A stretch of 38,042 nt of DNA from an uncultured Lacinutrix sp. (GTDB lineage Bacteria > Bacteroidota > Bacteroidia > Flavobacteriales > Flavobacteriaceae): assembly GCA_937129145.1 (NCBI GenBank), contig CAKZMU010000018.1, forward strand, positions 1 through 38,042, given 5' to 3'. The notes under the pieces were generated by a model. The model saw nothing but the letters and a program-made list of their open reading frames with translations, was not told the DNA's origin and did not search any database. The number at the start of each line of letters is the position of its first letter. The first letter of the stretch is position 1. Below are positions 20,967-28,565 of the stretch, in pieces. A program made the translations under genes and the position numbers.

Positions 20967-23333
20967 GTGAATAAAAAAACAGCCATTATCGATATAGAGT
21001 CCAAGGATTTCACTGAAAATCTATTGGATTACTCCTCTTTTCCATATAAATTCAAGCCAGATGCTGCCTTATGGTGCGTTGTAGTGAGAGATTTGGAGAC
21101 AGGGGAGGATTGGTATGCCGAGTTGGATAAAATAACGCCAGAATGGCTTAAAACTACTTTAGAGCCTTATTATTACATAGTGGCACATAACGGAATAAAA
21201 TTCGATTTTCCACAACTTATGTTGTTTGGGGTGTTAGAATATACTATAGGATATCCTGGACAATCTGACACAATATTTGGCAGAGACTGTAAATTTTTAG
21301 ACTCCCTAATACTTTCCCGTCTTGCCAATCCAGACCGTCCTGCGCATTCTTTAAAGTATTGGGGTAAAAAGACAGGGGAATTCAAGGATGATTATAGGCA
21401 ACAATGTATAGAGGCAGGATACATCGATAAGGGAGCACCTTCTGGAGAAGAGTTTAAAAATTATAATCCGCTTATGGTGCCTTATTGCAGACAGGACTGC
21501 AAGTCTAATGGTAAGGCTTTTTTAGAGATAAAAAAAGAATTTTTAAACCACAATTGGGGTAAATCCATAGAGCTGGAGCATAAGCTTGCTGACCTTGCTT
21601 TTAGGCGAGAACATCTTGGGTTTGATTTTGATAAAGAATTGGCTATAAAATGTCTGGACGACCTGAATAAAAAAATGGACGATATAGCAGCTAAGGTAGA
21701 ACCCATGTTGCCACCAAAACCTTTGAATAAAACTGAGACTAATTACTGGACACCCCCAAAATCTCAAATAAATAAGGACGGTTCATTGGCAAAATACATG
21801 ATAGATTTTTTAGAGCGGATAGGTGCCACATGCGAAGATGATTGTTTTGTATTTGAGGGTAAGAAATATAAAATGCCCTATAATGAACCTTTAAAGTCAC
21901 ATTCGGTAGCGGAGATGAAAGACCTCGACCACATTAAGGGATATCTAATAGAGCTTGGCTGGATCCCAATAGAATGGAACGAACGGGATATAACCAAAGA
22001 TTCAAAGAAAAAAATATTACCCCTTGAAAAAAGACAGAAAGTACTAGACAGATGGTACAAAGAAACTTTTGAAGATGAAAAATATCTAAAAGGAAGGTTA
22101 AGAGAGCTAGATATGCCCAAAAGTAAGGTGTACGATACTTTACAGAAAAAAATGGGCGATAAGTGGCCTGTAAGAGTACCTACAACCCCTAAAATAAAAA
22201 TAGGCGTAGAAAAAGAACTTTGCCCTAACCTTATTAAATTAGGCGATAAAGTTGCATTTGCCAAAGATTTTGCCGATTGGTTGACCTACAGACATAGGAG
22301 GAATTCAATTGCTGGAGGAGATACGTCCGATATGGATTTTGAAGAAGGGGATGTGCCATCAAGCGGGTTTTTAAAAAGTTATAGAGAGGTTGATGGCAGA
22401 ATACCTACACCTTCTATAGAAATAGGAGCCGTTACCAATAGGTACACACATATCAATGTTGCCAACATAGCAAGACCTACTTCTATTTATGGTAAAGAAA
22501 TGAGAAGTCTTTTCAGGGCAGGAAAGGGCAATGTGTTTTTCGGGTTTGATTACTCGTCGTTGGAAGCCAGAATCATGGCAAATTATGTATATAAATACCC
22601 TAAAGGAATAGAACTTGGAAAAATGTTCATAGCGGAAAAGCCTAACGATTGGCATAGTAACCAAGCTAGGGCGATGAACATACCTAGAACTGAAGTTAAA
22701 AGCCTTGACTACGGTATTTTATACGGAGCTCAATGGGCAAAAGTTAAAAAAATGACGGGAAAAACCCAACAAGAATCTAAAGAAATAGTGGAAAATTTTT
22801 GGAATGGATCTCCTGCTTTAAAAGCACTTAGAGATAAATTAATACAGTATTGGGAAAGCACGGGTAAAAAATATATATTAGGTATAGACGGAAGAAAAAT
22901 AATGGTGCGTAGCAAACACGCAGCTTTAAACAGCTTATTTCAATCGGCGGGAATAATATTCGCTAAATACATTACTGTACTTACAAATAAAAAGATGGAA
23001 GAACAAGGTCTTTGCACAAATCCCTTTGAAGGCGATCCCGATATATGCTCGATGATCGAATATCACGATGAACAAGATATGTATGCTAAACCTGATTTAT
23101 TTAAATTTAAAACATTTAAAACTAAAGAAGAAGCCGAAGAATTTGTTGAAAATTGGGAAGGCGACCAATTAAGTGCTATATCTGAGGGTAAAAACGGATT
23201 TTACGTAGCTTTACCTAGTGTAGTTTCAAAAGCAATAGAGGAATCTGTAGTACAAATAACTGAATTTCTTAAAATCAAGGTAGATATGGGTTTTGAGTAC
23301 ATGATAGGAAATTCGTGGTTCGAATGTCATTGA
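20967..23333 (+). CDS. T7-like family A DNA polymerase with 3'-5' exonuclease
   Basis: The phage replicative polymerase. The exonuclease domain is complete: AIIDIES (Asp9, Glu11), AHNGIKFDF (second Asp) and YCRQDC (third Asp). The polymerase domain shows motif A FGFDYSSLEAR, motif B RTEVKSLDYGILYGA and motif C IEYHDEQ. It ends GNSWFECH, very close to the WAICH-type end of T7 gp5. At 788 residues it is slightly longer than T7 gp5, with an extra basic insert before the palm (about 290-420). Start is GTG 20967 (NKKTAIIDIES). There is no 5' nuclease domain. A homing endonuclease gene lies directly downstream, as often at polymerase genes. Confidence 0.93.
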   Translation: MNKKTAIIDIESKDFTENLLDYSSFPYKFKPDAALWCVVVRDLETGEDWYAELDKITPEWLKTTLEPYYYIVAHNGIKFDFPQLMLFGVLEYTIGYPGQSDTIFGRDCKFLDSLILSRLANPDRPAHSLKYWGKKTGEFKDDYRQQCIEAGYIDKGAPSGEEFKNYNPLMVPYCRQDCKSNGKAFLEIKKEFLNHNWGKSIELEHKLADLAFRREHLGFDFDKELAIKCLDDLNKKMDDIAAKVEPMLPPKPLNKTETNYWTPPKSQINKDGSLAKYMIDFLERIGATCEDDCFVFEGKKYKMPYNEPLKSHSVAEMKDLDHIKGYLIELGWIPIEWNERDITKDSKKKILPLEKRQKVLDRWYKETFEDEKYLKGRLRELDMPKSKVYDTLQKKMGDKWPVRVPTTPKIKIGVEKELCPNLIKLGDKVAFAKDFADWLTYRHRRNSIAGGDTSDMDFEEGDVPSSGFLKSYREVDGRIPTPSIEIGAVTNRYTHINVANIARPTSIYGKEMRSLFRAGKGNVFFGFDYSSLEARIMANYVYKYPKGIELGKMFIAEKPNDWHSNQARAMNIPRTEVKSLDYGILYGAQWAKVKKMTGKTQQESKEIVENFWNGSPALKALRDKLIQYWESTGKKYILGIDGRKIMVRSKHAALNSLFQSAGIIFAKYITVLTNKKMEEQGLCTNPFEGDPDICSMIEYHDEQDMYAKPDLFKFKTFKTKEEAEEFVENWEGDQLSAISEGKNGFYVALPSVVSKAIEESVVQITEFLKIKVDMGFEYMIGNSWFECH

Positions 23334-23359
23334 GTTGTTATATTATTTTTGTATATTTG
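23330..23359 (+). promoter_or_regulatory. Promoter for the downstream endonuclease, leaderless
   Basis: TTG (23330-23332), a 19-base spacer and TATATTTG (23352-23359), a perfect -7 box, four bases before ATG 23364. The -33 TTG overlaps the polymerase stop codon, so the mobile gene carries its own start signal. Confidence 0.6.
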
Positions 23360-23363
23360 TGTT

Positions 23364-24149
23364 ATGAAAGAAAAATGGGAACAATTAAAAGACTTTAAAG
23401 ATTACCAAATATCGGATTTAGGTAGGGTTAGGTCTTTTAAAAGCAATAAAAAAGGAAGACTATTAAAACTAATTGTTGATAATAGGGGATATTATGTTAT
23501 AAATTTTTGTGAAGATGGGGCAATGTTTCAAAAATTAGTTCATATTTTAGTTGCAGAAGCATTTATACCTAATCCAGATAATTTGCCAATGGTAAATCAT
23601 AAGGATTTGATTAAGTTAAATAATAAAAAAGAAAACTTAGAATGGTGTAATAATAGGCAAAATGTCAGTCACTATTACGAAAATATTGAAACTGCAAGTA
23701 AATATTTAGGTGTTTCTATTGAGGGTAATAGTTTTAGGGCTCAAATAAAAGTTGAAGGAGAAAGGTATTGTCTTGGCTCTTATAAAGTTGAAAAGGAAGC
23801 TGCTAAAATTTATAAAAAAGCTCTAAATATTCTTGAAACAAAGGGACTTGATAAAATGATTGAGTATCAAAAACAAATTAAAAATAAATTTACTTCTAAA
23901 TATAAGGGAGTATCTTATGACAAATCAAGAGAAAAATGGATTGGGTCAGTATTTTATAAAGGTAAGCGAGAACTAGGTAAGAGATTTAATACTGAAAACG
24001 AAGCCGTAGAATCTGTTATTGCCAAGTACGATGAACTTGGAATCCCTTATCATTACTCTCACATTGAGTATATAGATAGAAATTTAAGCTCTTATATAGA
24101 ATATCTAACTCAAAGGGAATTATTAAAAATGAAATTTCCATTAAGTTAA
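23364..24149 (+). CDS. NUMOD4/HNH homing endonuclease with AP2-like repeats
   Basis: A free-standing mobile endonuclease. NUMOD4 at the N-terminus (WEQLKDFKDYQISDLGRVRS) is followed by an HNH_3 motif (VNHKDLIKLNNKKENLEWCN, then NVSHYYEN). Two AP2-like DNA-binding units follow (YLGVSIEGNSFRAQIKVEG with CLGSYKVEKEAAKIY, and KYKGVSYDKSREKWIGSV with LGKRFNTENEAVES). It would cleave a genome lacking it near the DNA polymerase gene and so spread. The start was placed at ATG 23364, after the promoter box, not at the upstream TTG. Confidence 0.85.
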   Translation: MKEKWEQLKDFKDYQISDLGRVRSFKSNKKGRLLKLIVDNRGYYVINFCEDGAMFQKLVHILVAEAFIPNPDNLPMVNHKDLIKLNNKKENLEWCNNRQNVSHYYENIETASKYLGVSIEGNSFRAQIKVEGERYCLGSYKVEKEAAKIYKKALNILETKGLDKMIEYQKQIKNKFTSKYKGVSYDKSREKWIGSVFYKGKRELGKRFNTENEAVESVIAKYDELGIPYHYSHIEYIDRNLSSYIEYLTQRELLKMKFPLS

Positions 24150-24151
24150 AC

Positions 24152-24196
24152 TTTTCTTAAACTATAGTTAGGTTAATGATATTAGTGTTATCTTTG
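24152..24196 (+). promoter_or_regulatory. Promoter with TTTTCTTAAAC element
   Basis: TTTTCTTAAAC (24152-24162), 26 bases, then TATCTTTG (24189-24196), a perfect TAnnTTTG. It repeats the arrangement at 16815-16858. A 60-base leader follows before ATG 24257. It opens the block that contains the primase. Confidence 0.6.
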
Positions 24197-24256
24197 TTTC
24201 AGTTGTTGCTTCCATCTTTTTACTTTTTGGCGGCGGAATTTTAAAACAAGAGAAAA

Positions 24257-24604
24257 ATGAAATACGTAGAAAATTACTGGGTAGAGGAACTACCTAATGG
24301 GGTTATACATCTTCTCATTAATTGTACACAGAGAGAGATTTATTTTCATAATTATTCTGACTATGGATTTGTTATTTGTGGCAGCGAAGAAGAGTATGAT
24401 GATTGGGGAAAAGATTGTCTATTGAAAACCAAGTCTTTTCTACCTATATTAGAAGAAGGTATTTACCTTGTATCCTCACATAAAGAAAAAGACCAAATAT
24501 CTTACTATTATATTCCACATATGAGAGAATGGGTCAAAACTAAAAAAGATAGAATGTTAGTGGATATACAAACTGAAACAGAGAATTTATCAAGATTGGT
24601 ATAA
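24257..24604 (+). CDS. Hypothetical protein, 115 aa
   Basis: First gene of the promoter at 24189. Beta-rich and acidic (NYWVEELPNGVIHLLINCTQ, EEGIYLVSSHKEKD, QISYYYIPHMREW), soluble. No motif or family recognised. Confidence 0.65.
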   Translation: MKYVENYWVEELPNGVIHLLINCTQREIYFHNYSDYGFVICGSEEEYDDWGKDCLLKTKSFLPILEEGIYLVSSHKEKDQISYYYIPHMREWVKTKKDRMLVDIQTETENLSRLV

Positions 24605-24619
24605 CAAAAACAATATAAA

Positions 24620-24931
24620 ATGATTAAAAAAGTAACAGCAAAAGAAACACCAGGATTATTTCCTGATTTCGGAATAGAAGAATTCTCGATAGATATATTA
24701 GAAAACCACAGAAGGGGTAGCAACTTCTTTACACAGCATATCGTCGAAATTAAAGAAGAGGATAAGGAGTACTTTCCCGATGTCGATAATTTTGAGGATT
24801 ATATAGGTCATTGGAAAACCAACACCGTAGTTGTAGATGCGGATTGGGGTAAATCAGATGATTATGATGAACTTACCCGCGTAGAAAAAGTAGAAAAAAC
24901 AGTTGTAACCGTTGAATGGGAGGAAGTATGA
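24620..24931 (+). CDS. Acidic hypothetical protein, 103 aa
   Basis: An acidic protein (IEEFSIDILENHRRGSN, YFPDVDNFEDYIGHW) ending in a repeating charged segment (VEKVEKTVVTVEWEEV). It shares an ATGA with the next gene. No family recognised. Confidence 0.65.
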   Translation: MIKKVTAKETPGLFPDFGIEEFSIDILENHRRGSNFFTQHIVEIKEEDKEYFPDVDNFEDYIGHWKTNTVVVDADWGKSDDYDELTRVEKVEKTVVTVEWEEV

Positions 24932-25116
24932 AAAATTTTAATATAGGTAAAATAAGAAGTGGTGTTGTATATAAAGGAAGATTTATGGAGATTGGTTCCG
25001 ATGAATACAAGCTATTAATGTTTACAGACGGGAGAAAAGATGATAATAAAGATACTTTGTTAGGGCTTATTTCCGACATACATATAGAAGAAAACGATTT
25101 ATTTGATAAAAATTAA
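24928..25116 (+). CDS. Small hypothetical protein, 62 aa
   Basis: Start set at ATG 24928 in an ATGA overlap, rather than a longer upstream frame. A beta-like start (GKIRSGVVYKGRFMEIGSD) and an acidic tail. No family recognised. Confidence 0.6.
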   Translation: MKNFNIGKIRSGVVYKGRFMEIGSDEYKLLMFTDGRKDDNKDTLLGLISDIHIEENDLFDKN

Positions 25117-25118
25117 TT

Positions 25119-25301
25119 ATGTGCAAGAAAATAAAATTTACAACAGAGAAGGAAGCTAAATCAGAACTTCAAAGAATTATATTGAGACCAAGACACAAAC
25201 CTTGGAAAGACCATGTACCTAAAAGAACGTATAAATGTCAACATTGTTCTACAGATGATAATTCCGTATTTCACCTAACCTCACAAATCACTATTTATTA
25301 G
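25119..25301 (+). CDS. Small zinc-binding-like protein, 60 aa
   Basis: Basic protein with KRTYKCQHC followed by FHLTSQ. A CxxC pair plus a His within a dozen residues recalls small phage zinc-ribbon proteins that end in HLTS. An earlier Cys at residue 2 and basic helix (EAKSELQRIILRPRHKP) suggest nucleic-acid contact. Role not known. Confidence 0.65.
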   Translation: MCKKIKFTTEKEAKSELQRIILRPRHKPWKDHVPKRTYKCQHCSTDDNSVFHLTSQITIY

Positions 25302-25302
25302 T

Positions 25303-25503
25303 ATGAACTACAAAGAGAAATACGACAATCAAGACGATTATAATCACAAAGAATACATGGAGTGGCTTAAAGAGGCTGACCCTATTTTATATTCAGAACT
25401 TACTTCTAACCCTACGGGATCGGAAGATGCTTACACTTCTATGACAGGCTTTATTATTTGCTTGATGATTTTAATAGTGATAATCTTTTTAACTTTACTA
25501 TGA
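25303..25503 (+). CDS. Tail-anchored small membrane protein, 66 aa
   Basis: A polar acidic domain (MNYKEKYDNQDDYNHKEY) of about 47 residues precedes one C-terminal membrane span (GFIICLMILIVIIFLTLL) that ends the protein. It overlaps the next gene through ATGA. Function unknown. Confidence 0.65.
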   Translation: MNYKEKYDNQDDYNHKEYMEWLKEADPILYSELTSNPTGSEDAYTSMTGFIICLMILIVIIFLTLL

Positions 25504-25685
25504 TAACGCATTTTGAAATAATTAAAGATATTCCCTGCGCCAAGAAAGGAACAGTTAGAAAAGTTCAATATCAATTCAAAGGTGCCAAAGGTCTGATTAA
25601 TATACCTACGGAGTTTTCTTCCGTAGCTTATAATATGGTAGATTTACTTAATAATCCAGAATTTTTTAAACCAATTTATGAGTAG
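25500..25685 (+). CDS. Small hypothetical protein, 61 aa
   Basis: Start at ATG 25500 (ATGA overlap). The fold looks beta-rich (HFEIIKDIPCAKKGTVRKVQ, IPTEFSSVAYNMVDLL) in the manner of small phage proteins that carry an SH3-like barrel. It overlaps the primase gene by 8 bases. Confidence 0.6.
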   Translation: MITHFEIIKDIPCAKKGTVRKVQYQFKGAKGLINIPTEFSSVAYNMVDLLNNPEFFKPIYE

Positions 25686-26592
25686 TTATTTGGATACTAC
25701 ATTTCCATATTACCCCTCCAACGTTAAGATAACAAAACCTTTGGGTAATATATCTTTGAAAGAATTTATAAGGGTGTTAAGAGAACCAAATGAAAGAGTC
25801 AGAGAATTATTTGAAAACATTAAAAAAGCATCGGCGGAGGGTAATTTGAAACTGAAATCGGAACTAAAACGACAGTTGTTCTATTTTAATCCTTGTATAA
25901 ACACCGACGGTGAGGGTAGATCATATTCGAATATAGAAAGTTTCACAGGTTTTGCCCAACTTGATTTTGACGGTATTACCAATGCACCCGAATTTAGGGA
26001 CTGGTTTTTTGAAAACTGTAAAAGTGCGACAGTAGTGGGAGTATCCTCTTCGGGACTTGGGGTCAAGGCCATAGCAAGAATTCCTATTGTAAAGACCGTA
26101 GAAGAGTACAAGAGCTATTTTTACGGTATGGGATATTATCTGGAGGACTATAAAGGTTTCGATATAGCACCACAGAATCCAGCGTTACCTTTATATATTT
26201 TCCATGACCCAGATACAAAATGGAGGGAAGACGCAACTGTAAGTACGGTAAGGGGAGAGAAAATCAATGCTTTCAAGAAGTTCGAGGGAGATATAACGGT
26301 ATTGGAAGATGTGCCCGAATACAAAAAACAAAAAGTAATCGATATATACACAAGAGGCATAGGGAATATAGTGGATAACGGTCATCCAACGGTAGTAGGA
26401 TTTTCTAGCGCACTTGGAGGCTATGTAGTGTCTGGATATTTATCTGAAGATGAAGCTGAAATTTTAATAGAAGAATGTATTTCTAATAATGATTATCTAT
26501 CAAAAGACCACGGAGGATATATTAGAACTGGTAAAAACATGCTTGTAAGAGGTATGGTATCTCCTCTATATTTAAGAGAAGATGAAGAGTAG
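25678..26592 (+). CDS. BT4734/VirE-type primase (AEP-like)
   Basis: The Bacteroidota-typical BT4734 domain, related to archaeo-eukaryotic primases: SFTGFAQLDFDGI with Asp96-x-Asp98, VVGVSSSGLGVKAIARIP (about 119-136), and FDIAPQNPALPLYIFHDPD. A PriCT-like C-terminal helical domain follows (HPTVVGFSSALGGYVVSGYL, SEDEAEILIEECI). It is expected to make primers for the family A polymerase with the DnaB-like ATPase. In many mobile elements this domain is fused to a helicase; here the two proteins are separate genes 9 kb apart. It overlaps the next small gene by 11 bases. Confidence 0.75.
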   Translation: MSSYLDTTFPYYPSNVKITKPLGNISLKEFIRVLREPNERVRELFENIKKASAEGNLKLKSELKRQLFYFNPCINTDGEGRSYSNIESFTGFAQLDFDGITNAPEFRDWFFENCKSATVVGVSSSGLGVKAIARIPIVKTVEEYKSYFYGMGYYLEDYKGFDIAPQNPALPLYIFHDPDTKWREDATVSTVRGEKINAFKKFEGDITVLEDVPEYKKQKVIDIYTRGIGNIVDNGHPTVVGFSSALGGYVVSGYLSEDEAEILIEECISNNDYLSKDHGGYIRTGKNMLVRGMVSPLYLREDEE

Positions 26593-26698
26593 AAAAGAAG
26601 ATTTCTTACGCGACGATTTAAAAACGTATAAAAAACGATTCAAGCTCCTGTGCCCTAAAATAAAATTTGAAATTAAGAAAGGTTATGGCGAAAAATAA
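26582..26698 (+). CDS. Small basic protein, 38 aa
   Basis: ATG 26582 to TAA 26698. It overlaps the primase end by 11 bases and the next small gene by 14. Very basic and helical (KTYKKRFKLLCPKIKFEIKK), thus a possible nucleic-acid contact. Too short to assign. Confidence 0.5.
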   Translation: MKSRKEDFLRDDLKTYKKRFKLLCPKIKFEIKKGYGEK

Positions 26699-26828
26699 AT
26701 GGATAGATTGGCAGCAATACCTTGCATACAAAAGTTGGTTAGATAATAAAATGCAAAAACCTTGTTCATTAAACTGGAGTAAGAACGATATAAACCTTTG
26801 GATAAAGATAAGAAATGGTGAAAAGTGA
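26685..26828 (+). CDS. Small tryptophan-rich protein, 47 aa
   Basis: ATG 26685 to TGA 26828, overlapping both neighbours by 14 bases. Five Trp residues in 47 (KWIDWQQYLAYKSWLD, LNWSKNDINLWIKIR) and a basic charge. No family recognised. Confidence 0.5.
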   Translation: MAKNKWIDWQQYLAYKSWLDNKMQKPCSLNWSKNDINLWIKIRNGEK

Positions 26829-27174
26829 AGTTTATATAGTATGGAAAGATCATACAGGTGTTGAGGACAGGAGATGTGTTATGAACGCCGACGGAGATTA
26901 TATCGGTATTGATACAGGTAATCTATATTCCAAGGAAACACACCGTCACAGTGAAATGCTGTGGGCAACAATACAGAGAGTGGAAGAGGATAACGAAACA
27001 GGAATGTACCATTTATGGGAAGAAGAATCTGTCGATAAGAAAAAAGCCTTTATAGGATGTACCTTGCAATTCAGGGAGGCACATTTTTGGGGCAAAATAA
27101 GGGTATATCAATGTATACAGACAGGGGAATACTATAATCAGAATGAACTTAAAATTGAAAAATATGAAAATTAA
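26815..27174 (+). CDS. Hypothetical protein, 119 aa
   Basis: Beta-rich soluble protein (EVYIVWKDHTGVEDRRCVMN, DYIGIDTGNLYSKETHRHS). No catalytic motif is evident. It overlaps the next gene by 11 bases. Confidence 0.65.
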   Translation: MVKSEVYIVWKDHTGVEDRRCVMNADGDYIGIDTGNLYSKETHRHSEMLWATIQRVEEDNETGMYHLWEEESVDKKKAFIGCTLQFREAHFWGKIRVYQCIQTGEYYNQNELKIEKYEN

Positions 27175-27409
27175 AACAAATGATATTGCGTACAAAGACG
27201 GTGAGGTGTATAGAGTTACATCTCTTGTAACCTATATTCAAAACTCCGACAGTAATGATGAGGATGTAGACGGAGCACAGGAACTTCAATTGGGTGTAGA
27301 AAATGCAGGAGGAGGTAATTATTTTGTTATGGAAACTGAAAGGTGGGCTTTTGATAAAATAGATGATTTGATAGCCATATTAGAAGATTTTAAAAAATTA
27401 GTGAAATGA
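27164..27409 (+). CDS. Hypothetical protein, 81 aa
   Basis: Start taken at ATG 27164, which overlaps the previous stop by 11 bases; ATG 27143 would add seven residues and overlap more. Acidic, beta-like protein (NDIAYKDGEVYRVTSLVTYI) with a C-terminal helix (DDLIAILEDFKKLV). It shares an ATGA with the next gene. Unknown. Confidence 0.6.
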   Translation: MKIKTNDIAYKDGEVYRVTSLVTYIQNSDSNDEDVDGAQELQLGVENAGGGNYFVMETERWAFDKIDDLIAILEDFKKLVK

Positions 27410-27720
27410 ACACACCTGACAAATGGATAGTACTTAAATTAGATGATATCTACAAAGTATTTGCATCTTGGTACGGAGGCTATACGTCGGGTGACAGTTG
27501 GCGAATGAACAGTGGAATTACAATGGTTGCAGAAGATGGTGATTATATAGATTTTCACGGTTATAGCGGTTCTATATACAGATGTCATAAGAAAGGGTAT
27601 GGATTATCAGGATTCTCTTCTAGTGTTTTAGAATCCCTGCGCGAGAAAGTTAAACAGGGAGGTAAAGAAATTATAGTTATGGAAGAAGATACGGATTGGT
27701 TAAAATTATTGGAATTATGA
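27406..27720 (+). CDS. Hypothetical phage protein, 104 aa
   Basis: Has a pattern I associate with conserved small phage proteins: PDKWIVLKLDDIYKVFASWY, then GGYTSGDSWRMNSGI, and DFHGYSGSIYRCHKKGYG. The function of that group is unknown. It overlaps the next gene by ATGA. Confidence 0.7.
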   Translation: MNTPDKWIVLKLDDIYKVFASWYGGYTSGDSWRMNSGITMVAEDGDYIDFHGYSGSIYRCHKKGYGLSGFSSSVLESLREKVKQGGKEIIVMEEDTDWLKLLEL

Positions 27721-28136
27721 CAGAAGAAGAACTTATGGACAAATCATTCGACGATTTAATCGAATATGAAGATAATTTGAAAAAAGAATGGGAAAAAGCT
27801 AAAAAAGAGCTAAAAGATATTGTACATTCTAAATATTTTGATTTTGTGGAAGATAACGAAACATATTCAAGTGAAGGTCTGGTTAATATTGAAAAAACCG
27901 ATGATAAAGTGCACGGTTACCCTAAAGGAGAATGTTGTAAGATAAAAGGAGAGTACAAACTATATTTAAAAACAAAAATGTATTTGGAAACTTTGGAAGG
28001 TAATTCTAAGTATGAAGGTAAGAAATTAAAATATTATGTAAATCAGACAACAGGGTATTTAGGTGATGACTATTACGGGCATGTTCTGATTCCTACTAAG
28101 GGTGAACAGTATTGGAAAGTATCATACAGTTGTTAA
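27717..28136 (+). CDS. Hypothetical protein, 139 aa
   Basis: Start at ATG 27717 (ATGA overlap) instead of an upstream TTG. The N-terminal 40 residues form a charged helix (LIEYEDNLKKEWEKAKKELK) and the rest is beta-like (GECCKIKGEYKLYLKTK, GYLGDDYYGHVLIPTKG). Unknown function. Confidence 0.65.
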   Translation: MTEEELMDKSFDDLIEYEDNLKKEWEKAKKELKDIVHSKYFDFVEDNETYSSEGLVNIEKTDDKVHGYPKGECCKIKGEYKLYLKTKMYLETLEGNSKYEGKKLKYYVNQTTGYLGDDYYGHVLIPTKGEQYWKVSYSC

Positions 28137-28149
28137 AATTAAAAATATT

Positions 28150-28512
28150 ATGGAAAAAGAAAGTAAAATTTATACATCACAATGGTTAGGTGGAGGTCCT
28201 ACAATGGAGTACAGATTCGATTTAGACGGAATGAGTATTAAATTCACTAAAGAACTTTTTGAAACTTTGGCGGCGGATTTTGCAGAGGTAACGAAGAATG
28301 ACTATCAAAAATGCCTGAAAGTAAAAAAACGCAATGATAAGAGAAGAGAACAACTTAATGAACTTAGAAAAGACCTTATGGATTTCATGTACGGTTCTGA
28401 TTGGGAGGATAGTGGTTGGCTTTTTAAAAAGTCCGCTAAAGAAATGAGGGAACATGAAGAAGCATTTGATAAAATATTTGAAAAATACAATAATTTCTTT
28501 GGAATAGAATAA
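28150..28512 (+). CDS. Hypothetical protein, 120 aa
   Basis: Start placed at ATG 28150, just after the previous stop; an upstream GTG frame would overlap. A beta-like N-terminus (KIYTSQWLGGGPTMEYRFD) precedes a long charged helical region (CLKVKKRNDKRREQLNELRK). Unknown. Confidence 0.65.
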   Translation: MEKESKIYTSQWLGGGPTMEYRFDLDGMSIKFTKELFETLAADFAEVTKNDYQKCLKVKKRNDKRREQLNELRKDLMDFMYGSDWEDSGWLFKKSAKEMREHEEAFDKIFEKYNNFFGIE

Positions 28513-28518
28513 ATAAAC

Positions 28519-28549
28519 TTGCAAAAACCGATAATAAATAGTATATTTA
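28519..28549 (+). promoter_or_regulatory. Promoter of the metallophosphoesterase-methyltransferase block
   Basis: TTG (28519-28521, in CTTGCAAAA), 20 bases, then TATATTTA (28542-28549). It is the same arrangement as the nrd promoter at 6560, but with no hairpin in the 16-base leader. Confidence 0.6.
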
Positions 28550-28565
28550 CCAATTAAAATAATAT

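Noticed and set aside
21878..22264. Open minus-strand frame of 128 codons within the polymerase gene.
   Set aside because: It is the mirror of the conserved polymerase coding sequence and has no promoter or neighbours on that strand.
23317..23325. GGTTCGAAT, similar to the T-loop of a tRNA.
   Set aside because: It lies in the C-terminal coding end of the DNA polymerase, with no acceptor or anticodon stem around it.
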